The position numbers were made by a program, and so were the translations under genes. This document shows, piece by piece, positions 1 through 7,249 of a stretch of 32,862 nt of DNA. Source of the DNA: Limiplasma sp036652695. Its GTDB lineage: Bacteria; Bacillota; Clostridia; Christensenellales; Aristaeellaceae. Position 1 is the stretch's first letter, and each line of letters starts with the position of its first letter. The notes under the pieces were generated by a model. That model worked only from the letters and a program-made list of their open reading frames with translations, did no database searches and was not told where the DNA came from. Where the stretch lies: assembly GCA_036652695.1 (NCBI GenBank), contig JAVVVJ010000027.1, positions 1-32,862 of the forward strand, in the 5' to 3' direction.

Positions 1-41
1 AGCAGCAGCATAGCCACAAGCAACGATGTAAATTTCTTCAT
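1..41 (-). CDS. Start of a secreted protein or lipoprotein (partial)
   Basis: Only the first 13 codons lie in the window, reading leftward from an ATG at 41-39. They encode MKKFTSLLVAMLL, a classic signal-peptide beginning: two lysines followed by a hydrophobic core. A purine-rich ribosome-binding site (GGAGAAAGAAGGG) sits just upstream. The promoter at 91-119 fits this gene. The mature protein is outside the window, so its function cannot be stated. Confidence 0.6.
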   Translation of the reverse strand, partial: MKKFTSLLVAMLL

Positions 42-82
42 ATGTGCCCTTCTTTCTCCTCATTCCGTGTACGGTCATGAGC

Positions 83-119
83 CATAACATATGATACCAT
101 GTTATGAAGTAAAGCGCAA
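83..119 (-). promoter_or_regulatory. Promoter of the leftward partial gene, overlapped by a palindrome
   Basis: Read on the minus strand there is a -35 box TTGCGC (119-114), a 17-nt spacer and a -10 box TATCAT (96-91). A perfect 8-bp inverted repeat, CATAACAT at 83-90 and ATGTTATG at 99-106, brackets the -10 box. That is the position of a typical repressor operator. The promoter is inferred from sequence; the operator role is a hypothesis. Confidence 0.5.
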
Positions 120-179
120 GAAATGAAAGAATATTCCACATTTTTGTCATTCTGCGACAAACTACGTCATATGTACTGC

Positions 180-208
180 TTGACCAAAACCGTCTATTGG
201 TTTATACT
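180..208 (+). promoter_or_regulatory. Sigma-A type promoter of the citrate synthase gene
   Basis: A -35 box TTGACC (180-185), a 17-nt spacer and a -10 box TATACT (203-208) lie about 100 nt upstream of the citrate synthase ATG. A small inverted repeat, TTTGTC (143-148) and GACAAA (156-161), lies just upstream of the -35 box and could bind a regulator. Confidence 0.7.
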
Positions 209-310
209 GATCCACAGGTATCCTGCCCTGAGCTTTTGCACGCTTGGAGGCGACGTGCCTCACAATTTTTTTCTTTTTTACGATTCACAGTTGAAGAAGG
301 AGGCTTTTGG

Positions 311-1681
311 ATGGAAAGAACCTCACTAAAATGGCTCGCTGATTACGCGGCGGAGCATGTTGCGCTCTTATCCTCCACCGGTGCCATTGACCCCGAGCTT
401 TACCAGCGTTACGGCGTCAAGCGCGGCTTGCGCGATAAGAACGGTAAGGGCGTGCTTGCGGGGCTTACCAACATTTCGGAAATTGAAAGCAGCAAAGAGC
501 AGGACGGCGTAAGCATCCCCTGTGAAGGGCAGCTGTTTTACCGCGGCTACAACATACGCGATTTGGTGGGCGCGGAGGCGCGCGAGCATCGCTTTGGCTT
601 TGAGGAAATCGCCTATCTTTTGCTTTTTGGCGAGCTTCCCACCCAGCAGGAGCTGTTGTCCTTTCAAACCGTGCTTGCCAGCAGCCGCACCTTGCCCACC
701 AATTTTGTGCGGGATGTTGTGATGAAAGCGCCCACGCGGGACATGATGAATACGCTGAGCCGAAGCGTGCTTACCTTGGCTAGCTATGATGATCGCCCCG
801 CCGATTGCTCCATTGGCAACGTGCTGCGCCAGTGCCTGATGCTGATCGCCGTTTTCCCCATGCTGGCGGTCTATGGCTATCACAGCTACAACCATTACGA
901 GCGTGACGCAAGCCTGTACATTCATCGCCCGGATGACAGCCTTTCCGCGGCTGAAAACCTGCTGCGCATGCTGCGCCCGGATAAGAGCTACACGGATCTG
1001 GAGGCGCGCGTGCTTGACTTGGCGCTCATTTTGCATATGGAGCACGGCGGCGGCAATAACTCCTCCTTTACCACGCATGTGGTAACCTCCTCCGGCAGCG
1101 ACACCTACAGCGTTGTGGCGGCGGCGCTTGCCAGCCTGAAAGGGCCCAAGCATGGCGGCGCGAACATCAAGGTTGTGGAAATGATGAGCGACCTGCGTAA
1201 AAATGTCCGCGACGTAACGGACGAGCAGGAGGTGGAAAGCTACCTATTAAAGCTCCTTCATCGCGAGGCTTTTGATCAAAAGGGCTTGATCTATGGCATG
1301 GGACACGCCGTCTATTCCATCAGCGATCCGCGTGCCACCATTTTCCGTGGCTTTGTGGAAAAGCTTGCCGAGGAAAAGCACGAGCAGGATAAGTTCAACC
1401 TCTACTCCATGGTAGAGCGGCTCGCGCCCGAGGTCATCTCGCGTGAACGCAAAATCTACAAGGGCGTCAGCCCGAATGTCGATTTTTACAGCGGCCTCAC
1501 CTACAGCATGCTTGATATTCCGGAGGAGATGTTCACCCCCATTTTTGCCATCGCACGCATTGTGGGTTGGAGCGCGCACCGTTTGGAAGAGCTGATGAAC
1601 ATGGATAAAATCATCCGCCCGGCATATAAAACCGTGCTGCCGCGCCGCGCCTACGTTGCGATGGGAGATCGGGAAAAATAA
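311..1681 (+). CDS. Citrate synthase (citrate/2-methylcitrate synthase family)
   Basis: A 456-residue enzyme that condenses acetyl-CoA with oxaloacetate (or a propionyl-CoA analogue) in the cytoplasm. All three catalytic signatures are visible: H245 in HMEHGGGNNSS, H281 in GPKHGGAN and D391 in NVDFYSG. The motif EHGGGNNSSFTTHV is a variant of the usual DHE-N-ST motif. The protein is somewhat longer than the common ~370-430 residues because of an N-terminal helical extension. I chose the ATG at 311 because GAAGGAGG lies just before it. The frame is open back to 197, but that part overlaps the promoter and shows no family similarity. The gene stands alone, with no aconitase or isocitrate dehydrogenase beside it. 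Citrate versus methylcitrate preference cannot be read from sequence. Confidence 0.93.
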   Translation: MERTSLKWLADYAAEHVALLSSTGAIDPELYQRYGVKRGLRDKNGKGVLAGLTNISEIESSKEQDGVSIPCEGQLFYRGYNIRDLVGAEAREHRFGFEEIAYLLLFGELPTQQELLSFQTVLASSRTLPTNFVRDVVMKAPTRDMMNTLSRSVLTLASYDDRPADCSIGNVLRQCLMLIAVFPMLAVYGYHSYNHYERDASLYIHRPDDSLSAAENLLRMLRPDKSYTDLEARVLDLALILHMEHGGGNNSSFTTHVVTSSGSDTYSVVAAALASLKGPKHGGANIKVVEMMSDLRKNVRDVTDEQEVESYLLKLLHREAFDQKGLIYGMGHAVYSISDPRATIFRGFVEKLAEEKHEQDKFNLYSMVERLAPEVISRERKIYKGVSPNVDFYSGLTYSMLDIPEEMFTPIFAIARIVGWSAHRLEELMNMDKIIRPAYKTVLPRRAYVAMGDREK

Positions 1682-1775
1682 GGCTACACAAGGGTTTCCT
1701 TTCCCGTTTGGGAAGGATTGTCGCAAATACCGCCTCCCGCTTCTGCACACAATAGCCGCGAGGAGGCGAAAAGCT

Positions 1776-2390
1776 TTGAAAAAACTATGGATTCCCTTGG
1801 TACTCTCCGTCCTATGCCTAGGCCTGTTCACCGCTTGCACCAGCAACGCGGATACGCTACCCAGCGCGACCCCATCGGTTAGCGTAGCGCCCGTCGTCAC
1901 ACCGTCCATGACCGTCGCGGCCACTGAGGCGCCCACCGCGTCCGCAAGCCCTACAGCAGGCGGCGTGAACACCATCGAGGACGCGGCGCGCGTGAGCGAG
2001 GCCATTACAAAAGAGGTTGAAAAGCTCTCGGAGCTAAAAATGGTGGAGGCCGTCGCGGCGGGGAACATCGCTTTGGTTGGCATTGCCTATGATGCCCAAT
2101 ACCAAGGCGGCCTAACCGATCGCATGATCCAGATGGTGGACGAGCGCGTGCAGACCGTTGACAAAACCATTACCACCGTACACGTGACCGATGACGCGAC
2201 CATGGTGGAAAAAATCAAGACCCTACGCGAACAGCTGGACAAGAAGGAGATCACCTTTGAACAGCTTCAAACCCAAATGCTGGATATTGGCAGCCAGGTG
2301 AACAGCACCAGCGCTGGCACAGGCAAGCCCACGGACACAACGACCGGTACGGGCACAGGCAGCGGCACAGGGATGACCACCAAGCCCTAA
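1776..2390 (+). CDS. YhcN/YlaJ-family sporulation lipoprotein
   Basis: A 204-residue lipoprotein. The start is a TTG at 1776 preceded by GAGGAGG; it gives MKKLWIPLVLSVL, a hydrophobic core and a lipobox ending in C21 (GLFTAC). A Thr/Ser/Pro-rich linker (about 22-65) follows. Residues about 66-160 match the YhcN/YlaJ pattern: EAITKEVEKLSELKMVEAVAAGN, then a V-G-I-A-Y strand, then DERVQTVDKTITTVHVTDD. The C-terminus is a low-complexity Thr/Gly tail. Family members are found in spore membranes of endospore formers and affect germination or outgrowth in some species. That role is inferred here. The gene follows citrate synthase by 94 nt with no obvious own promoter. A short GC-poor hairpin at about 1696-1716 lies in the gap. 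Confidence 0.75.
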   Translation: MKKLWIPLVLSVLCLGLFTACTSNADTLPSATPSVSVAPVVTPSMTVAATEAPTASASPTAGGVNTIEDAARVSEAITKEVEKLSELKMVEAVAAGNIALVGIAYDAQYQGGLTDRMIQMVDERVQTVDKTITTVHVTDDATMVEKIKTLREQLDKKEITFEQLQTQMLDIGSQVNSTSAGTGKPTDTTTGTGTGSGTGMTTKP

Positions 2391-2455
2391 CCACGGCAAT
2401 CGTTTTGGCGTGCCTGCCTTGCGCGGCGCGAGGGCGCTTGCCCAGCAAGCGTCCC

Positions 2456-2501
2456 AAAAAGGGTGGTAAGCAACGGCAAGCCCGCTGTTTACCACCCTTT
2501 A
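2456..2501. terminator. Bidirectional terminator-like hairpin
   Basis: AAAGGGTGGTAA (2458-2469) pairs with TTACCACCCTTT (2489-2500), and the loop can extend the stem by AACGGC/GCTGTT. Read leftward, the stem is followed by TTTTT, a good intrinsic terminator for minus-strand transcripts. Read rightward only TTT follows. It can end the YhcN-like gene on one side and the long ffh-trmD operon on the other. Confidence 0.6.
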
Positions 2502-2611
2502 GCAATGGGGAAGGCTTTTCTTGTGCGCCGCGCATAGCGCCATGCCCGCGTGGAAAGCTATACCGAACCCGTTTTGGTCAACCCGCATAAGATAGTGCGG
2601 AGGGAGCGCGC

Positions 2612-2821
2612 ATGAAGAGCAAGTATTTCAAGGATACCCATGGGCTGGAATCTGCCTTTGAGGTTTGCACGCCCGACAAGGTCAGCGTTTGCCTGCGCCT
2701 TACCAAATGCGCGTACGATTACGCGCTTGCGCAGTCCGTACGCCTAGGCATGACCAGCGGCGAATACATTGAACAGCTTTTGCTGTGCGAGCGCGAAAAG
2801 ACGGCACAACGGCTGATGTAG
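2612..2821 (+). CDS. Small ribbon-helix-helix-like protein
   Basis: A 69-residue protein starting at an ATG preceded by GGAGGGAG. Residues about 23-60 fit the ribbon-helix-helix pattern: a strand VSVCLRLT, helix A with AYDYALAQSVRLG, then MTSGEYIEQLLL as helix B. RHH proteins bind DNA as dimers, often as autoregulators or antitoxins. No toxin partner is visible. Its stop codon lies 1 nt from the stop of the convergent membrane-protein gene, so it sits inside the likely 3' run-out of the opposite operon. The family call rests on pattern only. Confidence 0.6.
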   Translation: MKSKYFKDTHGLESAFEVCTPDKVSVCLRLTKCAYDYALAQSVRLGMTSGEYIEQLLLCEREKTAQRLM

Positions 2822-2822
2822 C

Positions 2823-3206
2823 CTAATGCCGCCAATTCAGCAGCGCCGTCAGGCACATAAAGCCCATCACGGCGCTTTCCGCCAGAATCACCTGCCCGTT
2901 GATGGAGATGAGCGTAAGCAGCAAGGGCGAGTGCAGCACGCCAAGGGTTTCCAGGTACTGATAGCCAAGGAGCAGCAAAAGAAGCCCCGCGCCGATGAGC
3001 AGACAGGGCATGAGCCCGTTGGTGCGCAGGCGAATGCCGCTTAACGGCAGCACCAGCGCCAGGCATAGCCCCGTGAATAGCCCTTTTAGCAAAAAGGAAA
3101 AGAAGGCGCTTGCGCCCAGCAGGCCATCCAGCCACCGAAACAGCACGCAGGTGAGCATGCATAAAAGCAGCGGGCAAAGCGCCGCCACAAGCCTTCTTAA
3201 CAGCAT
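2823..3206 (-). CDS. Four-helix membrane protein, unknown function
   Basis: A 127-residue protein with four predicted membrane helices: near 5-24 (VAALCPLLLCMLTCVLFRWL), 32-53, 64-86 and 103-124. I place the start at the ATG at 3206, preceded by GGGGGAGG inside the end of trmD. The two genes overlap by 10 nt, which implies translational coupling as the last gene of the operon. I do not recognise the family. In many Firmicutes the position after trmD is held by rplS (ribosomal protein L19), which is not here. Confidence 0.75.
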   Translation of the reverse strand: MLLRRLVAALCPLLLCMLTCVLFRWLDGLLGASAFFSFLLKGLFTGLCLALVLPLSGIRLRTNGLMPCLLIGAGLLLLLLGYQYLETLGVLHSPLLLTLISINGQVILAESAVMGFMCLTALLNWRH

Positions 3207-3937
3207 GGAGACGCCTCCCCCGTTGCAAGCGTAGCGGCGCGTTCCTTTGCCGTCATATTCGCCCGCTCGAATAAATCGGGCCGCATGCGAAGCGTGGTTT
3301 GCAGGGATTGCTCCCTGCGCCACGCTTTGATTTTTGCGTGATCGCCATTGAGCAGCACCTCGGGCACTTCCCGCGCTTCATAGACGCGCGGGCGGGTATA
3401 TTGAGGGTATTCCAGCAGCCCATCGGAGAAGCTTTCCTCCTGCGCGCTTTCATCGCTGCCAAGCACCCCGGGCACGTAGCGTGCCACGGCATCGCTCACA
3501 GCCATGGCGGCTAGCTCGCCGCCGGTGAGCACAAAATCCCCCAAGGAAATCTCCTCATCCACCACCAGATCAATCGCGCGCTGATCCACTCCCTCGTAAT
3601 GGCCACAGAGCAGGAGCATGCCTTCGCCCTGGGAAAGCTCGCGCACCTTTTGCTGGGTGAGGGGCTTACCGCGCGGGCTCATGTACAGGCACGGTCCGGC
3701 AAAGCCCTGTTCGCGCGCGGCGCGCACCGCATCGCAGATGGGCTGCGCCATCATCACCATGCCCGCGCCGCCGCCGAAGGGGTAATCGTCGGTATTTTTG
3801 TGTTTTTTTTCGCTGAAGGGGCGTATGTCGATGGGCTGAATGTCCAGCAGCCCTTCCGCGCGTGCGCGCCCGATGATGCTGCACGCGAGGAAGCTCTCAA
3901 ACATCTCAGGAAAGATTGTGAGTATCGCGATCCTCAT
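3197..3937 (-). CDS. trmD: tRNA (guanine-N1)-methyltransferase TrmD
   Basis: A 246-residue SPOUT methyltransferase that methylates G37 of tRNAs and so prevents +1 frameshifting. The start MRIAILTIFPEMF at 3937 follows GAGGTGG within the rimM 3' end (32-nt overlap). Family signatures are DDYPFGGGAGM (50-60), LLCGHYEGVDQR (109-120) and EISLGDFVLTGGE (129-141), which build the trefoil knot that binds SAM. R153 matches E. coli R154. The residue matching the catalytic base D169 of E. coli is E168 (QEESF instead of the usual EDSF). The remainder (GLLEYPQYTRP, VLLNGDHAKIKAWR) is canonical and full length, so the enzyme is probably active. Confidence 0.96.
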   Translation of the reverse strand: MRIAILTIFPEMFESFLACSIIGRARAEGLLDIQPIDIRPFSEKKHKNTDDYPFGGGAGMVMMAQPICDAVRAAREQGFAGPCLYMSPRGKPLTQQKVRELSQGEGMLLLCGHYEGVDQRAIDLVVDEEISLGDFVLTGGELAAMAVSDAVARYVPGVLGSDESAQEESFSDGLLEYPQYTRPRVYEAREVPEVLLNGDHAKIKAWRREQSLQTTLRMRPDLFERANMTAKERAATLATGEASPCC

Positions 3938-4451
3938 ACAGCGCCACCTCATCCAGCTTTTCCTCGTTGAGTACGATTTTTCCATTTTCCGCATCCACTG
4001 TGAGCAGCACCGTCTTAAGCGCGGGAACCATCAGCGTGCCCGCGATGGTGTCAAAAACAAACACGTCCACGCCGCCAGGGGTAAGCACCTCGCGAAGCGT
4101 GCCGATGGTGCCGCCTTGGGTATCATAGGCCGTAGCGCCCAAAATGTCCGCGATAAAGACCTCGTCCTGGGTAAGCTCGCGCGCGTGCTCACGGTCAATA
4201 TAGAGCTTTTCGCCGCGAAGCTTCTCGGCGGCATTGCGATCCTCCACGCCCGCGATGGTGAGGTACACGGTATCACCGTTGACGCGCGCGCCCATCACTT
4301 GGATTGGCTCATAGCGCTCGCCGCGTTTCACCCACACGGAGCTGAGCTCCTCAAATCGGCCGGGATCATCCGTATAATGGCGCAGCTTCACCTCGCCGCG
4401 AATGCCCTGCGGGCGAACAATTTCGCCCAACAACAAATAAGCCTGTTTCAC
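3906..4451 (-). CDS. rimM: Ribosome maturation factor RimM
   Basis: A 181-residue cytoplasmic factor that helps 16S rRNA processing and 30S head assembly, in partnership with S19. The N-terminal RimM barrel has the signature GEIVRPQGIRGEVKL (9-23). The C-terminal PRC-barrel carries GGTIGTLREVLTPGGVDVFVF and MVPALKTVLLTVD. The start codon is GTG at 4451, preceded by AAAGGAGA. The gene lies 88 nt after khpA, a gap that holds a hairpin, and overlaps trmD. The usual length and motifs are intact. Confidence 0.95.
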   Translation of the reverse strand: MKQAYLLLGEIVRPQGIRGEVKLRHYTDDPGRFEELSSVWVKRGERYEPIQVMGARVNGDTVYLTIAGVEDRNAAEKLRGEKLYIDREHARELTQDEVFIADILGATAYDTQGGTIGTLREVLTPGGVDVFVFDTIAGTLMVPALKTVLLTVDAENGKIVLNEEKLDEVALYEDRDTHNLS

Positions 4452-4481
4452 GCCAGTCTCCTTTTTTTACCATAAAATAAG

Positions 4482-4525
4482 TGGGCGTAACGGAGCCTTG
4501 CCGTGGCAAAGCACCGCTGCGCCCA
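4482..4525 (-). terminator. Hairpin between khpA and rimM, possible attenuator
   Basis: On the minus strand TGGGCG (4525-4520) pairs with CGCCCA (4487-4482), and an inner stem GCTTTGC/GCAAGGC closes on a CACG loop. The T-rich run CTTATTTTA follows. It resembles a weak intrinsic terminator or processing site inside the operon that could lower rimM-trmD expression relative to rpsP-khpA. Confidence 0.4.
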
Positions 4526-4539
4526 TTAAGCTGCGGTAG

Positions 4540-4767
4540 TTACTGAATCTCCACGAATACGGGCTTTTGCTCCTTGGTGGTTGCGGCGCGCACCACGGCG
4601 CGGATCGCCTTGGCGATGCGGCCCTGCTTGCCGATGACCTTGCCCATATCCTCGGGCGCGACGTGCAGCTCCAAAATAGTTGCTTCCGGCCCGACAGTCT
4701 CCTGCACGGTCACGGCGTCCCGATTGTCCACCAACGACTGCGCGATGTAGAGAACGAGCTCTTTCAT
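4540..4767 (-). CDS. khpA: KhpA-type KH-domain RNA-binding protein (YlqC)
   Basis: A 75-residue single KH-domain protein. MKELVLYIAQSLVDN is the conserved start and GKVIGKQGRIAKAIR carries the GxxG loop (GKQG) that contacts RNA. In Firmicutes KhpA pairs with KhpB/Jag and affects cell elongation and sRNA biology. The ATG at 4767 lies 5 nt after the rpsP stop, with GAGGG at the rpsP end as ribosome-binding site. Position between rpsP and rimM is the standard location. Confidence 0.93.
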   Translation of the reverse strand: MKELVLYIAQSLVDNRDAVTVQETVGPEATILELHVAPEDMGKVIGKQGRIAKAIRAVVRAATTKEQKPVFVEIQ

Positions 4768-4772
4768 GCGGT

Positions 4773-5018
4773 TCAGCCCTCGATGATGCCGCATTTTTTC
4801 AGCAGCACGCGCGCGATATCGGTCGGTTGAGCACCATTGGCAAGCCATTTCTTGGCGCGCTCGGCGTCAATTTTCACGGTGGAAGGCTCGGTCATGGGAT
4901 CGTAGGTGCCAATTTCCTCAATGAAGCGGCCATCGCGGGGGTTGCGGATATCGGTTACGACTACGCGGTAGAAGGGCTTTTTTTTCATGCCCATTCTCTT
5001 GAGACGAATTTTAACCAT
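4773..5018 (-). CDS. rpsP: 30S ribosomal protein S16
   Basis: An 81-residue ribosomal protein of the small subunit. The start MVKIRLKRMGMKKKPFYRVV is the family hallmark, and GRFIEEIGTYDPM and AKKWLANGAQPTD follow. The ATG at 5018 has a strong GAGGAGG site. The open frame extends 18 codons upstream but that stretch lacks similarity. The gene is 66 nt downstream of ffh in the same operon. Confidence 0.97.
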   Translation of the reverse strand: MVKIRLKRMGMKKKPFYRVVVTDIRNPRDGRFIEEIGTYDPMTEPSTVKIDAERAKKWLANGAQPTDIARVLLKKCGIIEG

Positions 5019-5084
5019 CGGTAGTTCCTCCTCAAAAAATCGGTATTGCGGGTATCTATCTGAAACCGCCAAAGCGGAAACAGG

Positions 5085-6416
5085 CTATGATCGCATGGAG
5101 CCCATGCGCATGCGCCCCTTTTTGCCATGCCGTCCGCCCATCATTTGCTTCATCATGGCTTTCGCTTGATCAAACTGGCGGATGAGGGCGTTGACATCCT
5201 GCACGGTGGTACCGCTGCCAGCGGCGATGCGCTTGCGGCGGCTGGCGTTCAAAATGCCGGGGTTGCGGCGTTCGCGCATGGTCATGCTGCGGATAATCGC
5301 CTCGGGCTTTTTAACGGCGTTATCGTCAATTTCGACGTCTTGCAGCTTATTGCCCACACCCGGAAGCATGCTTAGCAGGCTCTGCATGCCGCCCATCTTT
5401 TTCATCTGCTGCATTTGGGAAAGAAAATCGTCCAGCGTCAGCTCCTGCCCGCCTTTTTTGACAAGCCTTTCCGCATCGTCGCCATCGAAGGCCTCCTGTG
5501 CCTTTTCGATCAGCGTCATCATATCGCCCATGCCCAAAATGCGACCGGCCATGCGCTCCGGATGGAAAGGCTCAATATCGCTGAGCTTTTCGCCCGTGCC
5601 GCTGAATTTGATGGGCTTGCCCACCACGGCCTTAATGGAGAGCGCCGCGCCGCCGCGCGTATCGCCATCCAGCTTGGTGAGGATCACGCCGTCTATGCCC
5701 AATTCCTCATCGAAGGTCTTGGCGACGTTTACGGCGTCCTGACCAGTCATCGCGTCCACCACAAAGAGAATCTCCTGCGGCTTGACGATTGTCTTAATGC
5801 GGCGAAGCTCCTCCATGAGTGCGGTATCGATATGCAGGCGGCCTGCGGTATCGATGATGAGCACGTCGCGGCCATAGCTGCGCGCGTGCTCCACCGCCTC
5901 CAGCGCGGTTTTGACGGGGTCCTGCGTGCCGTGCTCGTACACGGGCACCTTCACCTGCTCGCCTACCACCTGTAGCTGTTTGATGGCGGCGGGGCGGTAG
6001 ATATCGCAAGCGGCGAGAAGCGGTTTTTTGCCGGTTTTTTGCAAATAATTGGCGAGCTTGCCCGCCATGGTGGTTTTGCCAGCGCCTTGCAGGCCGCATA
6101 GCATATAGATGGTAGGAACGCTAGACGACCAAGTGAGCCGCGCGTTTTCGGTGCCCATCAGCGCGGTCATTTCCTCGTTGACAATTTTGATGACCTGCTG
6201 CGCGGGGGAGAGGCTATCCAACACCTGCTGACCAACGCAGCGCTCTGTGACCTTTTTGCAAAAGTCCTTGACCACAAGGTAGTTAACGTCCGCTTCCAGC
6301 AGAGCCACGCGCACCTCGCGCATGCCCTCCTTCACAGCCTGCTCAGTGAGCTTGCCGCGGCTGGTGAGCTTGGAGAGCGCGGTGGAGAGCTTTTGGCTCA
6401 ATCCCTCAAAGGCCAT
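5085..6416 (-). CDS. ffh: Signal recognition particle GTPase Ffh
   Basis: A 443-residue GTPase that binds SRP RNA and signal sequences and delivers ribosomes to FtsY at the membrane. Visible parts are the N helical bundle (1-~90), the G domain with GLQGAGKTT (P-loop), DTAGR and TKLDGD, then the M domain. The M domain has methionine-rich stretches (MQQMKKMGGMQSLLSMLPG) and the RNA-binding SRRKRIAAGSGTTVQDVN segment. The C-terminus is Met/Gly/Arg rich. The ATG at 6416 has a GGGGAGGAG site and overlaps ylxM by 11 nt, so translation is coupled. Confidence 0.97.
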   Translation of the reverse strand: MAFEGLSQKLSTALSKLTSRGKLTEQAVKEGMREVRVALLEADVNYLVVKDFCKKVTERCVGQQVLDSLSPAQQVIKIVNEEMTALMGTENARLTWSSSVPTIYMLCGLQGAGKTTMAGKLANYLQKTGKKPLLAACDIYRPAAIKQLQVVGEQVKVPVYEHGTQDPVKTALEAVEHARSYGRDVLIIDTAGRLHIDTALMEELRRIKTIVKPQEILFVVDAMTGQDAVNVAKTFDEELGIDGVILTKLDGDTRGGAALSIKAVVGKPIKFSGTGEKLSDIEPFHPERMAGRILGMGDMMTLIEKAQEAFDGDDAERLVKKGGQELTLDDFLSQMQQMKKMGGMQSLLSMLPGVGNKLQDVEIDDNAVKKPEAIIRSMTMRERRNPGILNASRRKRIAAGSGTTVQDVNALIRQFDQAKAMMKQMMGGRHGKKGRMRMGSMRS

Positions 6417-6822
6417 GGTCGTTCTCCTCCCCTTCTTGTTGACAAATCATCTGTTCAAGCAACGCATGGGCTTGCGCAAGCGCATCCTGTGCTGAAGCAG
6501 GCTCCGCGCGCGCGTCTTGGATGAGCGCCTGCGCCCGGCGCAGTTGATCCAGCATGCCGCGCGCCTTGGCTACGCCGCCTAGCGCTTGTTCGTAGCGCTC
6601 CAGCTTTTGCGCGGAGCGCGTAATTAATTCATGCACGTTTTGGCGGCTCACGCCATACTGCTCCGCAATTTCGCCCAAGGAGAGATCCTCTTCGTAATGC
6701 AGGAGCAGCGCCGAACGCTGCTTGGCTGTGAGCAGGCTGCCATAAAAGGCGCACAACGTGCCAATCTCCACGCTTTTAACCAGTCTTTGATCGGGAGAAA
6801 CGGCGGATTCGGTGGGTTTCAA
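6406..6822 (-). CDS. ylxM: YlxM-like helix-turn-helix protein, SRP operon regulator
   Basis: A 138-residue protein of the YlxM/p13 family. Residues about 20-75 form a sigma-70 region-4-like helix-turn-helix: LLTAKQRSALLLHYEEDLSLGEIAEQYGVSRQNVHELITRSAQKLERYE. A C-terminal helical, Ala/Gln-rich tail follows. YlxM is normally encoded just upstream of ffh, and the streptococcal homologue modulates SRP GTPase activity. I place the start at the TTG at 6822 because AAAGGAG precedes it at correct spacing. It is the first gene of the operon, with the promoter at 6873-6901. Confidence 0.9.
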   Translation of the reverse strand: MKPTESAVSPDQRLVKSVEIGTLCAFYGSLLTAKQRSALLLHYEEDLSLGEIAEQYGVSRQNVHELITRSAQKLERYEQALGGVAKARGMLDQLRRAQALIQDARAEPASAQDALAQAHALLEQMICQQEGEENDHGL

Positions 6823-6872
6823 GGCTTGTGCTCCTTTACCGCTATCAAGGCTTTTGGCTTGACAGCTTGGAT

Positions 6873-6901
6873 AGCATACACTGTTTTGGGCGGGTTGTCA
6901 A
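6873..6901 (-). promoter_or_regulatory. Promoter of the ylxM-ffh-rpsP-khpA-rimM-trmD operon
   Basis: On the minus strand, TTGACA (6901-6896), a 17-nt spacer and TATGCT (6878-6873). This is close to the sigma-A consensus and about 50 nt upstream of the ylxM start. Confidence 0.85.
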
Positions 6902-6932
6902 GAGGGGGAAAAAAGCGGCTTAAAAATAGTGC

Positions 6933-6961
6933 TTGACTTTTGATCCAAATTCGAATACAAT
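6933..6961 (+). promoter_or_regulatory. Promoter of the tRNA pair
   Basis: TTGACT (6933-6938), a 17-nt spacer and TACAAT (6956-6961) end 20 nt before the first tRNA base. It is back-to-back with the ylxM promoter, so the two strong promoters diverge within about 60 nt. Confidence 0.8.
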
Positions 6962-6981
6962 GAATCTCGTTCCGCGGCCGA

Positions 6982-7055
6982 TGGGGAATTGTGTAACGGC
7001 AGCACCTACGACTCTGACTCGTATTGTCTAGGTTCGAATCCTAGTTCCCCAGCCA
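6982..7055 (+). tRNA. tRNA-Gln (anticodon CUG)
   Basis: A complete cloverleaf with encoded CCA. The acceptor stem is TGGGGAA/TTCCCCA with discriminator G. The anticodon stem is TACGA/TCGTA around the loop CTCTGAC, giving anticodon CTG, which reads CAG. The T arm is CTAGG-TTCGAAT-CCTAG. The U1-A72 pair is typical of tRNA-Gln. Confidence 0.95.
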
Positions 7056-7058
7056 CAT

Positions 7059-7133
7059 GGCTCCATGGTCAAGCGGTTAAGACGTCGCCCTCTCAAGGCG
7101 AAATCAGGGGTTCGATTCCCCTTGGAGCTACCA
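7059..7133 (+). tRNA. tRNA-Glu (anticodon CUC)
   Basis: A complete cloverleaf with encoded CCA, 3 nt after tRNA-Gln, so both come from one precursor. Acceptor GGCTCCA/TGGAGCT (G1-U72 wobble), anticodon stem TCGCC/GGCGA around CTCTCAA, anticodon CTC reading GAG, and T arm with GGTTCGATTCC. Confidence 0.95.
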
Positions 7134-7137
7134 TAGC

Positions 7138-7190
7138 GATCAGCGCGTGCTGATCAAGTAAGGGAATCACCCGTGAGGTGGTTCCCTTTT
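7138..7190 (+). terminator. Terminator after the tRNA pair
   Basis: Two hairpins: GATCAGC-GCGT-GCTGATC at 7138-7155, then GGGAATCACC (7162-7171) paired with GGTGGTTCCC (7177-7186, one G-U pair) and followed by TTTT. The second is a standard intrinsic terminator. Confidence 0.8.
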
Positions 7191-7249
7191 ACCATATAGA
7201 TGATGGGAGAAACCACGGCTGCACTGCAATTGGACGGGAGGGAAAGGCT

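Noticed and set aside
197..310. N-terminal extension of citrate synthase
   Set aside because: It overlaps the promoter -10 box, lacks a ribosome-binding site and family similarity; the ATG at 311 follows GAAGGAGG.
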